Source: Acanthosepion lycidas
Lineage: Eukaryota; Mollusca; Cephalopoda; Sepiida; Sepiidae
NCBI GenBank assembly: GCA_963932145.1
Contig: OZ010587.1
Span: 110,843,329-110,907,328 of the forward strand
DNA length: 64,000 nucleotides
Direction of reading: 5' to 3'
Each line of letters starts with the position of its first letter. The stretch's first letter is position 1. Made by a program: the position numbers and the translations under genes. A model generated the notes under the pieces. It was not told the origin of the DNA. It ran no database searches and was given only the letters and a program-made list of their open reading frames with translations. Positions 1 through 11,507 of the stretch are shown one piece after another.

Positions 1-1835
1 TCAATCGTGAAATCCCACTTTTGAATGAGGGCATATGTACCTGCTTCAAGGAAAAATCTTGGTTGTTTTCATAACCACGTGAGAATTGCCTCTTTAATCT
101 CATCATCATTGGCGGATCGTTCTCCTCCGAGCTCTATCTGTATTCTACAGCTCCAAAAGGTCTTGGGCAACTGGAGCCTATCGGCATTATGCCAACCTGT
201 GATTGTTGTGAGCAAGATACGCAACATTATACCCGAAAACGCTGCCGCATTGCATGCGTATGGTGTAGCAGGGCAATTAAAAGAAAATTAAATTAACGGA
301 GTGCGCCTACGCATATGTAAAACTCTCCCGCTCAACCAATCGGCTGCTTTGTCATGGTCTATAAAATGAGTGTGTCTGAAGGCTTTGGCAGTGGGGGGCC
401 GAGGTAGCCGACAAGGATGCCGAGAGACGACTGTCCTGTTCCAGCGGGTCCTTTTTAGCGTGACAGCTACAGAACCCACCTTGCACAGATTCTTGAGTAG
501 CCAAAAGACGGTATTAAACTGTATATACCACCATAGCTCACACAGGTTTTCACAGATTTTTACAGTAATGGTTCTTTTCGTAGCTGTAATGAGAACATCA
601 GCATCTTTGACCATGTTTCGTTTATAGCAGCAGCTGACCTGCTACTGCAGGACCTGTCACTTACGTCCGTCACTCCTTTCTTTCTAGGATTACAATTAAC
701 GCTACTGACCTATCTCCTTATTGCACCGACATCAAGTTTAATACTTCCAGAAACATTCACTAACCTCCTGTAATTGTTTTTACCCCTTTCTCCTTCCGAA
801 ATACAGAAATTATATGATAGATATTTGCTTTCTACTTGCTCAGACAGGCATGTATTTTGAAAGACGGATATGGATAGGAAAGAAGAAAATAACCCCCAAA
901 TTTTACTGGTGAGTTTCTACACATTTTATATTTTATAACTAAAAAATCCTGTCGAAACTAATACTCTTACAATTAAAACTGATCAGACATTACTTTTTAA
1001 CCAACCCTGTATTCTCATATTTGTTGATTTCAACTGGAAATTTACTGCCGGAAAACATTTCCCGCCTTTGTTTACAGAAGTCAGTCAGGAGTCTCCTAAT
1101 CACATTAACCTGTTTGTTGCCAAATGTATTTTTAACGTTGCAGCACCTGTGTCAAGTTTTTTTTTCGTAAAAAATGGTGAAAATAGAGTCTTTATGCGTG
1201 TTTCAAACCACTTTATTTTCATGCATCTCACCTACTATCTAATATTATGCATAACTGTATCAAAATATTTTAATAATTTAAATGAGTATGCGAAAGAACA
1301 ACAAGACGAGTAATCTCGTCTGCAGCATCGAATAGAGGCAATAGAAAGAAGAAGCCTCTTACAAGTTGGACATCAGCAGTTCGGTAATCAATAATTCGGA
1401 CAATTCAGTAAACCGGTACTAATTTCCACGAGAGCAATTTCAGATTTCAGATCACCGCACGGACCTGCCATTACTTTTTAGTGGCGTCAGCTATTTTTAA
1501 GCAAATTCAGATACTGGTAAGTCATTTCTACTTTTGTGTACTTTTTATTACAACCTGCTAATGTTTAACCCCTGATAATACAACAAAATCTCTTCGTGAT
1601 GTGAAACGCAGACACCATAGGTTGTTCATAAGAGTTTAATTAGAATTGACAGCGGCGTGCCTGTGTGGGGTTTCTGTGTTGTATACTGTATTGACTCATC
1701 TATGACATTAAGAAGAATAAATATTGCTCAGGTTGACAGAATTACTTGTAACGTTTATTTTACCTGAGTTTCATTAAGATTTAACTTGATTTTCACTTTT
1801 TCACAGATAGACTGAAGTGGTTAACTTTTGGGGTA
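1..1835. other. Unassigned AT-rich DNA
   Basis: I see no recognisable gene, repeat family or RNA in this stretch. The longest open frames are about 80 to 110 codons, overlap on both strands and show no domain I know. The first 700 bases are somewhat richer in G and C than the rest and could be an old repeat whose family I cannot name. Confidence 0.5.
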
Positions 1836-1858
1836 ACACACACACACACACACACACA
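1836..1858. repeat. (CA)n microsatellite
   Basis: Perfect CA dinucleotide run of about 11 units, read directly. Confidence 0.95.
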
Positions 1859-2063
1859 GAGTTAGAAGTAAAAATAAAGTCATCCTTGATTATGGCTACA
1901 AGTATAGTTGAATTGCGCTCGGATATACAGAATATTCGAATAATTTATATATAATTCATGTCCAGAAAAGAAGAAAAATATAAGAACACACACAAAGAAA
2001 AACTTAACCGCATTGTCCTGTCAGTCGTTTTTAATGAAACTTACATAAAAGAGGGATTGCTGA

Positions 2064-2065
<2 letters not shown>

Positions 2066-2106
<41 letters not shown>
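2066..2106. repeat. (TA)n microsatellite
   Basis: Uninterrupted TA run of about 20 units. Confidence 0.97.
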
Positions 2107-2108
<2 letters not shown>

Positions 2109-2410
2109 CATATGCTATTAAATATAACGGACAATGAATGTCTACTATATTTGATCATGAGCCGTATATTTGCTTTAATTTCGGGTGAAAATAAACACAA
2201 AAATTGTCCATATCGATATTTTTTTTATTAAGCTGTTCCTTAATCTAAGTTTCAACTGACATGAGCCATCTTCAGAGTGGTTATGCGGACATTTAAGCAA
2301 AGATATTCACCATCAAATATGATATTATGTTATGTTGATATAGAAGATTGCTATGCGACGATAACGGTCACGGAATGCCAGACGCAGGTCGAAATTAATG
2401 ATGGTGTTCC

Positions 2411-2735
2411 AGGACGTCGTAACACGTGAGAGACCGAAATATTAACAAAAGAACCATATGTCTAGATGCATGTAATGTGTTGTGACTAGTTTGAAATATA
2501 ATTTTGTTGAGTGTGGGTTGCTTTGATGTAGATGACCTCCAATATCTGAAGGTTTTTTTTTTTTTGTTGTGTTATCCGTTCTAGGACGTCGTAACACGTG
2601 AGAGATCGACATATTAACAACAGAACCATATGTCTAGATGCAATGTAATGTGTTGCGACTAGCTTGAAATGTAAATTTGTTGAGTGTGGATTGCTGTAAT
2701 GCATCTGTAGGTTCTTTTTTGTTGTGTTATCATCT
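2411..2735. repeat. Two-copy tandem duplication, period 172 bp
   Basis: The block beginning AGGACGTCGTAACACGTGAG at 2411 recurs at 2583. The copies share nearly every landmark (CATATGTCTAGATGCA, GTAATGTGTTG, GTTGAGTGTGG) and differ by scattered substitutions and small indels. It lies directly beyond the 3' side of the Penelope-like fragment, so it may be terminal-repeat material of that element or of a relative. That link is inference. Confidence 0.85.
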
Positions 2736-2744
2736 AATATCTAA

Positions 2745-3771
2745 TATTATGTACATGGCTATGCTATGTTTTTTTCTAAGAAATTTTCTTTAATAGAACT
2801 AAGATCAGAAAGATGACAGGTAAGTCTACGGGAGAGAGTGGTTGTAGTAGAACCAATATATGTAATGTGTTTGTTATTAGTATCAGAGATACAATCTCTG
2901 AACGCGCATGTAAATTGATACACTACATTGTTTTTGTAGAGTATTTAGTTGTTTTGATGTAGGATTATTAGAGACTATGAGGTCAATTGTTTAAAATTTT
3001 TTATAATATATGATGAGCTTATCTTGTTTATTATTATTAATGGGTTTAACATTTCTACCGATTATATTTTTGAGTGTTGTTTCACCATCTTTGTAATTAT
3101 TATGCATTTGGTTACAATAGGATTAGTTAAGAGTGTTATGTTTATTTTGACGTACAATTATTATTATTATCAATTTTGTTAGAGGTATTATTAAATCTAT
3201 TGAGATACATTTTAATTTGTTGATCAATGACGAAATAAAGAAATCCATTATTAACAAGTGTTTGTTTAATGTTATGTAATTCTTTATAGAATATGGTTTT
3301 GGAAGAAGATATCATTTATATGCGTCGGATTAGCGATTTTCCAAGCGTAGCTTGGATGTGGCACAAGGCCGGAAGTATGGGACACCCAGTGAGGATCGAA
3401 CTCACTACTCAGTCGTAATTGTTCTGGCGAGACAAGCCTGCTAACCATTACACCACCTCGAGGTGCCCTTTGTGCGTTGGAGTAAGTTTCTTTTTTATAA
3501 CGGCTAACTCATATCGTTGGGGGCATTCACTATTATAATTAAGAAGACACGAATTAATGTTAGTGGGTTTCCTATATAGAGAAGTAGTAAATTTATGTGT
3601 ACTGGAATCAATAAATAGATCAATATGTGTGTGTGTGTTTCGATCTGGTAATCTAACGGTTAAATATACGACAAATGAAATCGGTAAAATGAGTTCAAAC
3701 TTTGGGTGGAGCAGTTTATTTTTACTTCGCACTGATACCATTGGATAAAGCATCAATCCTCTTCTACCCAC
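2745..3771 (-). mobile_element. Penelope-like element fragment: RT C-terminus and GIY-YIG end, broken
   Basis: Read on the minus strand, 3771-3480 encodes the C-terminal side of a Penelope-type reverse transcriptase, including TTSLYRKPTNINS and YNSECPQRYELAVIK, which matches the family's characteristic YRKPT...HP region. After an interrupting SINE, 3310-2960 gives further family-like sequence (ELHNIKQTLVNNG, then KLIIYY). Around 2880-2820 a segment with TYIGSTTTTLSRRL-like sequence fits the GIY-YIG endonuclease these elements carry. Only the 3' part is present; the catalytic RT core is not seen. It is a decayed fossil with several breaks. Family assignment rests on recalled motif patterns. 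Confidence 0.8.
3322..3470 (-). mobile_element. tRNA-derived SINE inserted in the Penelope-like fragment
   Basis: On the minus strand the unit starts with a tRNA-like head: an A-box-like GGTGTAATGGTTAGCAGG (around 3441-3460) and a B-box-like GAGTTCGATCCTCAC (around 3389-3403). A short tail follows that includes CTACGCTTGGAAAATCGC. It splits the two recognisable parts of the Penelope-like fragment and is therefore younger than it. It does not fold as a normal tRNA gene and continues into a tail, so it is a SINE rather than a tRNA gene. Confidence 0.75.
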
Positions 3772-4052
3772 AATAATATTTTTTTTAAAAAGTAAAGCAG
3801 TTGGAGCCCTTTATGCTTGTAAAATATTCCATCTTGAAAATCGACCACTTGATGTTGCTAAAGTTCCTATGCATCGCTGGAGCCTTCGGAAACGGAAAAA
3901 AGTAAATATTAATCTTTAGTATCTGGTTAACAACGTTGTTAATCATCACTTCTCAGTGGCATGCCCACGTTAATTATTTTTAATTATTAATATTAATAAT
4001 TTAAGATGAATTATTTTTGCATTTTGACTTGTGACAATTAGTTTCTTATTTA

Positions 4053-4178
4053 TTAGATGCGTGCAAAAGTTCCGAGCGTTCTTTTTGAAAACTCGAAGCC
4101 GAATACACATTTTAAAACTTGTTTTATTTTTTATTTCTATTTATTTATTTATTGCTAGAAACTTTTGCATACACCTAA
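4053..4178. mobile_element. Mariner-type MITE, 126 bp, TA target duplication
   Basis: The left end TTAGATGCGTGCAAAAGT is matched in inverted orientation by the right end ACTTTTGCATACACCTAA (16 of 18 positions). TA dinucleotides lie immediately outside both ends, as expected for Tc1/mariner insertion. The interior is AT-rich with no transposase, so it is non-autonomous. Confidence 0.85.
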
Positions 4179-4439
4179 TATTTGTAGTAATCACCTTTAC
4201 TTTTTAAATGTCAAGTAAAGAATGGCAATTTTAAAACAATAAGAAGTCAGGGTTCACTTTCAAATAAAGGAAAAGAAAATGTCGGCAAAATCAAAATGTA
4301 TTTTTAACCAATCAGAATACGCCATTGACGATCTGTTTATTAAATCTCTTCTGTGGACAGCTCATCCTAAATACTGCAAAGCTACTCACACCATTGTACC
4401 TAAAATGAATCCCAACAACACTCTAGCTCTAATAACATA

Positions 4440-5800
4440 ATCCAATTGTTCTTTAATGTGCCATATTCCTCCAGGACGTAGGTGATCATGTCTCTCCATA
4501 ACTTCCTATTCTTTGTAACTCTTAATAACGTTTAATACATCTCCCCTCTCGTTTTACCATCACATGTAGGTGGCCCGCTGCCTTCCTGTGTTCCTGTTGC
4601 CTGCGATATGTCCTGTCCGTGTCAAATTCTCCAAGCTTTACTTCCTCAAGTGTCCAAGAAGTTTCAGTTATCTCTTTCTGGTTCTAAATATGTTTCCTTT
4701 TTCTTATATCCATTTTCCTAAAAATTTCGTTGCTTACATGTTCTGTCCATGATATTCTCAGCATCCTTCTGTAAAACCACATTTCTGTTACCTCTTCTAA
4801 TTCTGTGAGGTGATTGTCGAGCATTCATTGCCATACAAGAGAATTAATATTGCATAACAGTCTAGCCCTCTTTTCTTTGTTTCTAACAAATTTTTCTTGT
4901 TTCTCCATACTTTGCTTACTTTTAGGAATGCATCATTTGTTATTTCAATTCGCCTTCAGATTTCTGAGTCATATTTTTATCCTCAGTTAAAACACTTCCA
5001 AGATAATTAAAATTCTGTAATTATTTCACTATGACATCATCAATTCATAGTCTGCATCTTAGGATTTTCCTTTTGCTGACAACCATATATTCCGCCTTCT
5101 TACAATTGATGATTAGTCCTTTCTTCTCGCTTTCTTTTACTACTTTGTCTAGAAATATCCTGAAATTTTCCTTCTGTGTATACCATTAACACTTTGTCAC
5201 CAACGTGTCTTATGTTGTTAATAATGAACCTGGTAGGACTTCTAATTATCTCATAAGCGCCCACTATAAAAACTGAATAAATGCAACGAGAAAACACATC
5301 CTTATCTTATTACCCTTTTCTATTTTTGTGTATTTACTGAATTCATTTTATATCCGTAGGCAGGTGGTGTGCTGTTAGTATAAATTCTGAATTAATTTAA
5401 CATCCTTCTCAAATAGATAATTTTTTCCGAGCAGTTCAAGTAGACTTTTGTGTCGTACCTTCGTAAATGATTTTGTATAATCTATAAAACACAATTTCAC
5501 ATCGCTCTGCATTTGTATTGCCCGATATCATTCTAATCATAAATATAGCATTTTTTTTTGTTTCAAAGTCACACTGTTCTTGTCCCGTTTCCAGTTTAAT
5601 TCTGCTTCACACTCTTTTCATCAAAGTCGGATTATTAGCTTGCTTATCGGATTCACATTTGTTGTTTCAAAATCACACTGTTCTTGTCCTATTTGGAGTT
5701 TAATTCTGCCTCGCGCTCTTTTCATCAAAGTCGGAGTATTAGCTTGCTTATGCAATTCATTACACTGACTGTCCGATGGTGCTCTCATTTGTTTGCACCT
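4440..5800 (-). mobile_element. RTE-like LINE, 3' half of ORF2, degenerate
   Basis: On the minus strand this encodes the later RT and C-terminal region of an RTE-type non-LTR retrotransposon. Visible pieces in order: KLQIGQEQCDF (about 5700), KLCFIDYTKSF (about 5490) with VRHKSLLELLG, then NNIRHVGDKVLMVYTEGKFQ (about 5217-5160), FNYLGSVLTEDKKYDSEIRR (about 5000) and KNRKLWRDMITYVLEE (about 4480). The RT catalytic YADD box corresponds to HVGD here, so the enzyme is dead, and there are several stops and frame changes. A roughly 100-bp tandem duplication lies inside it at 5565-5765. Confidence 0.85.
5565..5765. repeat. Approx. 100-bp tandem duplication within the RTE-like LINE
   Basis: Two adjacent copies of a unit running from CACACTGTTCTTGTCC to AAAGTCGG followed by TTAGCTTGCTTAT are seen at about 5567-5650 and 5669-5750. 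The duplicated stretch covers the FxG/Q-type RT segment of the LINE, so it arose after insertion or in a non-functional copy. Confidence 0.8.
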
Positions 5801-5824
5801 GGCATAAAGCATTTTTTAAAATCA

Positions 5825-6320
5825 GTTCCACCCCAAACAAGAAGATAATGCCATAAAGACGCAAATGGCTTCTGGGAGTGAAAGCGAATGAAAAAAAAAA
5901 ACTTCAGAATAGATTGGGAATCTAATCCTAAACAGTTTAAAATGGATAAACCTCTGCTTCTGCTCTAAAAACCAAGGAGAATTTTGAAACGGATGATAGG
6001 TCTTATTCACATGTATTCTTCCTTCGTGTTTCTATCATTCTATATTATTTTCTGTCAGAGTAAGCTTACAGTAAATTGGTCAGCTCGAAGATAAGCAGTA
6101 GATAAATTAGAGTAATCACTTTAGAAAGAATGTATCGTTCAAAAACACATTGCATATAATCATTTTCAGGCAACCAGAAAGTTACAGAATCAGTGATTGA
6201 ATTAACAGAAAAACAAGTGCATATATAAACGCTATCTTGGCTTCGTTAACCAAAAATAAAAACAAAGAACTTAGCATATGATTTTAATCTGAGTAAATCT
6301 CTCTTGACTGATAATAGCTC
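5825..6320. other. Unassigned AT-rich spacer
   Basis: No domain, repeat head or RNA gene is recognisable here. Open frames are short and overlap on both strands. Confidence 0.5.
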
Positions 6321-6329
6321 CTTACCGTT

Positions 6330-6750
6330 TGACACATGGTCTGGACTCCAGACGTTAGTAAGCATGATTGTAAAGAGTTTGGCCTCATTATCAGTCGTAA
6401 GAAGACAACGACGAGACTCTCAGCTTCAGAAAGTGACAGATGAAATTCACCTGCTTGATATCGATAATCTCTATGCAACCTGTCCCTTGACCCAGAGCTC
6501 AACAGGCGGATAGAGAAAGCCGCCGTTGCCACGGTCAACCTGTCCGAGTGTGGGAAAATAACCAGCTGAATAAACCCACTAAGATCACATTGTACATAGT
6601 TTGCATCCTTCCCTATGGCATCCGAGTGGTGGACAAGCTCCATGCACTAAAGGACATCTAAACAACTTCCACATATGCTGCTTGTGTCGGATTCTGACAT
6701 TTCCTGGAGAGACTGTATACTGAACAAAGACATGTAAGCCTTCCTTACGC
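6330..6750 (+). mobile_element. LINE ORF2 C-terminal fragment (RTE/CR1-like), degenerate
   Basis: Plus-strand translation shows EFGLIISRKKTT, then NLSLDPELNRRIEKAA, then HMLLVSDSDISWRDCI. These correspond in order to the post-catalytic RT region typical of LINEs (xFGLxISxKKT, LSLDxELNRRIxKAA, HMRCLRxILxIxWxD). Frames change several times. It is a 5'- and 3'-truncated remnant on the strand opposite to the neighbouring 4.4-5.8 kb LINE. Confidence 0.75.
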
Positions 6751-7011
6751 AGATACACATACACACCCGCTCGCCCATGCAAACATAAACATATGTGGAC
6801 AGTATGGGACTTGACAATGGGTGTACGGACATGCATCTATGTTTGCGTTAGCATGAGTGACATCACGGCGACGTTTCGCCCCCCCCACTTCCATAATAAC
6901 ACCAATACAGGCAATCTACATAAATCCAAGTTTTTTAAAAAATTAATCAGTTTGTCTGACGATCGCAAAAGCGTGAAACCCAGGGTCACAAACTCGCATC
7001 AATCCAACCAA

Positions 7012-7013
<2 letters not shown>

Positions 7014-7074
<61 letters not shown>
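7014..7074. repeat. (TA)n microsatellite
   Basis: About 30 uninterrupted TA units. The long open frame running through it is produced by the repeat. Confidence 0.97.
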
Positions 7075-7077
<3 letters not shown>

Positions 7078-7079
7078 CC

Positions 7080-7640
7080 GATAAGGTATTTATTTTTTAA
7101 GTTGTTTTATGTTTGAATTAAATTTGGTCAATTTTCCAAAGTTCATTTTTTAAAAGAATGATTTCTCTTTCTATCAGAGAATATTGAAGTTCTGTTGTAT
7201 TAGTTCTTGCATCACATAATTTAAATAAAGGGCATTTAGGCAGCAAGAAATCTTTCAAATGAGGATTGTTAAACAATACCGTCAAGGTCTGTTTGAACAA
7301 CTTTTTATTTATGTTTCTCCAACAACCAACTCTGCAGCGAACAAGGACACTGACAGAACAAAATTTCGACGTTCTCTCACAGAAGGAGAAACCATTAAAA
7401 AGCTAAGCTTGGGAAAGTTAAGTTTATCAATTTTAGCTCTAACATAAAACAACTTAATCGGAAGTTGGAAAAACTTCATAAAAAGTTGAACAGATAGACC
7501 TTGTCGGTAGTGTTTAGCAAAATTTGTTTAAAAGAATTCTTGCTGCCGAAATACATCCTCCGGAAGTCGAAATGGCTACAATTGAGAGAAAAAAAAAATA
7601 GAGAAAAGGTTAAAGAGTGAGTGCAAAATGAAAAAAAAAA
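7080..7640. other. Unassigned AT-rich spacer
   Basis: Short open frames occur on both strands (about 60 codons each) without a domain I recognise. I see no repeat ends. Confidence 0.45.
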
Positions 7641-7664
7641 AATCACGAAAAGGACAAATAACTA

Positions 7665-7780
7665 CATTCTACACATACGCACGCACATACGCGCAGATGG
7701 GTACATGGACACACGCGCAGGAACGCACAGACGCGCGCACGAACGCACAGACGCGCGCATAGAAGCAGGTATGCGCACAT
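7665..7780. repeat. Degenerate (ACGC/ACAC)n low-complexity tract
   Basis: Repeated ACGCACAGACGCGCGCA-like words. The overlapping frames on both strands are low-complexity artefacts. Confidence 0.85.
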
Positions 7781-7977
7781 ATACTATGAAAAAAACTTGC
7801 ACCACTGAAAAGTTCATATAAAAAAATGGACAAGTTTCAGCAGTCAATTGCTGATACCCACCTCACGAGTGGATGGAGTGATTTCCAGAGGGTCCGTGTA
7901 CGAAACTCTGGAGTAAGGATGCTGAAATTAGCAAGCTAAGTGACAAACCTTTTATTTGTATTTATATATATATATAT

Positions 7978-8180
7978 GAAAGGCTCAAACACTAATATTC
8001 TATGGTTATAATTTATTACATTGGAATCGTAATCACGATCCAATTCATTCAAAAAGAAATCGGAAAATATAACTCCGTCCGATTTCTTTTTGAATTTGTA
8101 GGTCTGATGAATTGGATCGTGATTATGATTCCAATGTAATAAATTATAACCATGGAATATTAGTGTTTAAGGCTTTTTAT
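7978..8180. mobile_element. Palindromic foldback element (hairpin MITE)
   Basis: The left arm (7978-8064, AAGGCTCAAACACTAATATT...) and right arm (8078-8180, ...AATATTAGTGTTTAAGGCTT) are reverse complements over roughly 85 bp, with a 13-base loop at 8065-8077. The right arm carries a small extra insert. A shorter relative with the same arm sequence lies at 59238-59312, so this is a mobile family rather than a chance palindrome. Confidence 0.88.
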
Positions 8181-8236
8181 TATATTCTTACTTTGTCCTG
8201 GACATTGAGTTCTACCCGGATTCTATCCTCTTGGGA

Positions 8237-8237
<1 letters not shown>

Positions 8238-8284
<47 letters not shown>

Positions 8285-8304
8285 CATGCATATCGACCAC
8301 TAAT

Positions 8305-8358
<54 letters not shown>
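8238..8358. repeat. Two (TA)n microsatellites with a short spacer
   Basis: TA runs at about 8238-8282 and 8309-8358, separated by a short unique stretch. Confidence 0.95.
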
Positions 8359-8363
<5 letters not shown>

Positions 8364-8684
8364 CAGACTGTTTCGCTGTATCACAGCTCATCAGTATGGT
8401 TAGACACCCCATTGCTTCAAGCCAGGAGAGGAACTCGGCCGATTTGGCATCAGTCAGTAACCCTATCCCTAAGCTATCGTCGCACAGCAGAGAAAAGGAA
8501 TCTTTTAACGTATTATATACGTGATGTATACAAACGCTAGACCAGCAGCCAGAGCGCTCAATTCTGACGAAGAACGAGGCGTTAAGTAGCAGATTCTGGA
8601 AAATAAATTAAATTAGTGTTTAATAGATAAACCGAACTTCTACACAAATGCGAATATCCACTAAAAAATAACGTTTAAGTAATA

Positions 8685-8792
8685 ACATTAATAATAATAA
8701 CAATAATTATTATTATATTATTATTAATAATAATAATAATTATATATATATATATATATTAATAATAATAATAATTATATATATATTATTAA
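8685..8792. repeat. Imperfect (AAT)n/(TA)n tract
   Basis: Mixed AATAAT and TATATA words upstream of a SINE. Confidence 0.9.
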
Positions 8793-8795
8793 TCT

Positions 8796-9048
8796 AGGAA
8801 GGCACAGTGGATTGAGGAATCGGAGAGCCGAGTTCGAATTCCAGTCGAAGCCATTACATTCACTTACGTGCTAATACTCTTGGGAAAGATATGAATCCTC
8901 CTCTTCTCCTCCCAGCTATGGGTAAATAGCAGGACAGACCTTGGATAGCAACTAGTCTACCACAGAAAGAAATGGCAACCTACTGCCTCGTCAGTCATGT
9001 TTCGAAAGATACATGATGGACTAAGCGTGTATCACGCATGGCACATAA
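8796..9048 (+). mobile_element. tRNA-derived SINE, family A
   Basis: The head has an A-box-like GGCACAGTGGATTGAGG and a B-box-like GAGTTCGAATTCCAG. The body has the family words CTTGGGAAAGATATGAATCC, CAGCTATGGGTAAATAGCAG and GAAATGGCAACCTACTG. The same body recurs in this window at 11508-11645, 12895-13085, 16530-16676, 23465-23650 and 46602-46760, so it is a dispersed family. It looks nearly complete. Confidence 0.85.
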
Positions 9049-9234
9049 CTGACTGATATTATTATTAGTAGTACTTAAACTTTAAGCTCCGTTTATCTAT
9101 TAAACACTAATTTAATTTATTTTCGTCTACCGGCCTGAATATTCGAGTGAAAAAATGCGTTCCCCTACAGAATAATATTTCTCAGTTATTCAGGTTGGCA
9201 GATTAAAATAAATAAATATATTGTTTGGTTGGTT

Positions 9235-9495
9235 GATCCAATATTTACTTGACCTAAAGAGTTGTGAATTCAATCAATGATCACAGCAGAGAGTGCAAAA
9301 ACTTGGAGAGTTGAGTTATCCAAGGTAATTAACTAAAACTGAAACATCCACAAAAGGCATGGCGCGTGGAATTAGAACACTCTAACCCCCTCTCCCCCTG
9401 GACTAGATAGAAGGCCGGAGCGTACAACAGCTGAAACGTCGTGAATTTTGCAATAAAGATGAAGCAACTGTCCGAACAGTGTAAATATTGAATAT
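9235..9495 (+). mobile_element. tRNA-derived SINE, family B, degenerate copy
   Basis: Contains the family-B landmarks in order: a head fragment (AAAGAGTTGTGAATTCAAT), GGAGAGTTGAGTTA, GGCATGGCGCGTGGAATTAG, then GAAGGCCGGAGCGTACAAC and a tail. It is a single, non-inverted copy, unlike the three other copies in the window, which are all paired head to head. Confidence 0.75.
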
Positions 9496-9698
9496 TATTT
9501 GTAAAATCTATATTTTCCGGAATTATTTTCCTCGTTAATTTTAAATTTATTTTATGCTTTGTAAAAACAGTCAGCTCTACGAACTGATAGACATATTGAG
9601 AATTCACTTTATAGACTCACGTGACCAAAATGGAGGATCAAGCTGTTGACTGACCTAAATTACCGTCTCTTGTGAGCCTCGTTGCATTAACCATGTTC

Positions 9699-9699
9699 A

Positions 9700-9731
<32 letters not shown>

Positions 9732-9818
9732 ACGAAGGAAAAAAGAAAGAAAAAAAAGGAAGAAAAAGAAAGAAAGAAAGAAAAAAAGGAAAAAAAGAAG
9801 GAAAGAAAGAAGAAAATG
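9699..9818. repeat. (GAAA)n microsatellite
   Basis: Purine-only GAAA repeat, perfect at first and then degenerate. The Lys/Glu/Arg-rich frame across it is an artefact. Confidence 0.95.
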
Positions 9819-9829
9819 GGTCACAACTT

Positions 9830-10580
9830 TTGCGCTTTTCGTCTTAATCTACGACTCCAAATTTTATCTTTACCAAGTTTCGCATCAACAGAATCATTCC
9901 ATTTCTGGTTTTCTTATCAGAAAATGTTCTTTCACCTTAGATTACGGTGATTCTCAACGTGGGCGGTTACATGCTCTCTGGGAGGTGTAGTGAACCTTCA
10001 AGTAGGCAGCAAGTGTTCCCTTGAGAGGGCACCTATAATTCTAACAAGGTAGTAACATGATTTAAACTCTGGTTGGAACAAATCTCAACATATATACAAC
10101 TTTGTTTCTTTTTGCCCATATATTTACATTTTCAAACGTATTTTAAACATTTAACTGCAATTTGCTTAATGTGTATGAAACAAAAACCTGAAAGCTAATG
10201 TACAACTTCTATGCTCTAATCAAGTGACCCGCCGTTTGATTGTTTCCTACCACAGTTGCTTAATTTCCACTGGTGCTGTTATGAATGCCAAAAATGTAAA
10301 CACATGTATTTTTATTCTGACAGTTCACCCAATAAAAGGCCCAAACGCCACTCAAGGTAGAAGGTTAAGGAGTGAGATTGTAAGGGGAGAGGAAAATAAC
10401 AGAGTATTATAAGGACGAATAGGATAAATATCAATTGACCCTGGACTTAAAGAGACCAAGATTGTAGTTGCCAGGAAAGCATTCTCTCGGGATTTTGTTT
10501 AACACCGTAACAGTTATGTCGAGTGTAATCTTTTTTCAAAGAACATGAAAGGAATAGAGATGGTGATCCGTTTCTCTCCA
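9830..10580. other. Unassigned spacer
   Basis: I see no domain or repeat boundary. A segment near 10460-10485 (GATTGTAGTTGCCAGGAAAGC) resembles one in the LINE copy near 21320, so an unplaced LINE piece may lie here. Confidence 0.4.
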
Positions 10581-10584
10581 GAAA

Positions 10585-11180
10585 CTAAGTGGTCCTTGCT
10601 CTCCACAACCTCCTATCCTTTGTAGCTCTTAGCAATGTTTGTGTTTTTATAATCCCTCCTACTCCTTGTGCTACTATCTTTTTACACAAACTCGTTAGGT
10701 TTGTTACTTGTTGTTTCACTCCTCATCACCTGCATTCAATATATCTTGTGTGTGTGAAATTTTCTAACCCTTCTTTCTTCATTATATATCCCATTAATCT
10801 CAAGTGTCTCTTTCTGATTGTAAGTGTCCTTTTTTATTTCCATTTTCCTTAAAACTTCCCCGTTGCTCCCATGTTCAGTCCGTGATATTCTCAGCATCCT
10901 TCTGTAGAACCACATCTCTGATGCCTAAAGTCATCTCTTGATCTGTAAGGAAATTGTCCAGGATTCGTTGCCATATAGGAGCATTGATATAACATGACAG
11001 TTCAGCACTCTTTCCTTTGTTTCTAACGAAATTTTACTGTTTCTTAATATTTTGCTTCGCTTTTCGAAGGCATCTTTTGCTATTTCAGTGCGCCTCGGGT
11101 TTCGTTAAAGCACCTCAGCGATATTTCAAATTCTGACCATGATTTTGACATCTCCAGTTCGTAGTTCCCATCAAAATGAT
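10585..11180 (-). mobile_element. RTE-like LINE, C-terminal fragment, second copy
   Basis: Minus-strand reading gives CYVISMLLYGNESWTIS, then SEMWFYRRMLRISRTEHGSN and further C-terminal sequence, colinear with the 4.4-5.0 kb copy and with the plus-strand copies at 17.3-18.2 kb. It is 5'-truncated before the catalytic RT box and carries several frame changes. Confidence 0.82.
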
Positions 11181-11181
11181 C

Positions 11182-11505
11182 TTAGATCTCCAACACATAC
11201 TTGTATTTCCTGTGTGGAAGTTTAAAAAAGGCAAAAAGAACGAGTTGTTTTTATATTTAATATTTAATTAATTCTTTCTCAAAGAGCTTATGCCTTTGAT
11301 GACTCTTAGAAAGTAACGAAAACTTGCCATCACATTCCGTTTTTTCGGGTGGGGGCAAATGTTTGAACATTTATGCTAGCAGGAATAGCATAAAGCTACC
11401 CGAGTCTGTATACAGTTAAGGATTAAAAAAAAAAAAAAAAAACACTCTTGGATTCACGCTGTAAATTATCCATTATCACACGAGAAAGGATATCCCAGGA
11501 TTTTT
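11182..11505. other. Unassigned spacer with a poly-A run
   Basis: Contains an 18-base A run near 11426-11443. Nothing else is recognised. Confidence 0.5.
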
Positions 11506-11507
11506 TC

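Noticed and set aside
3441-3470. tRNA gene on the minus strand
   Set aside because: A and B boxes are present, but cloverleaf pairing is poor and the sequence continues into a SINE tail.
6793-7116. 107-codon frame
   Set aside because: Its second half is a (TA)n microsatellite translated as Tyr-Ile repeats.
9672-9950. Lys/Glu-rich protein
   Set aside because: Produced by a GAAA microsatellite.
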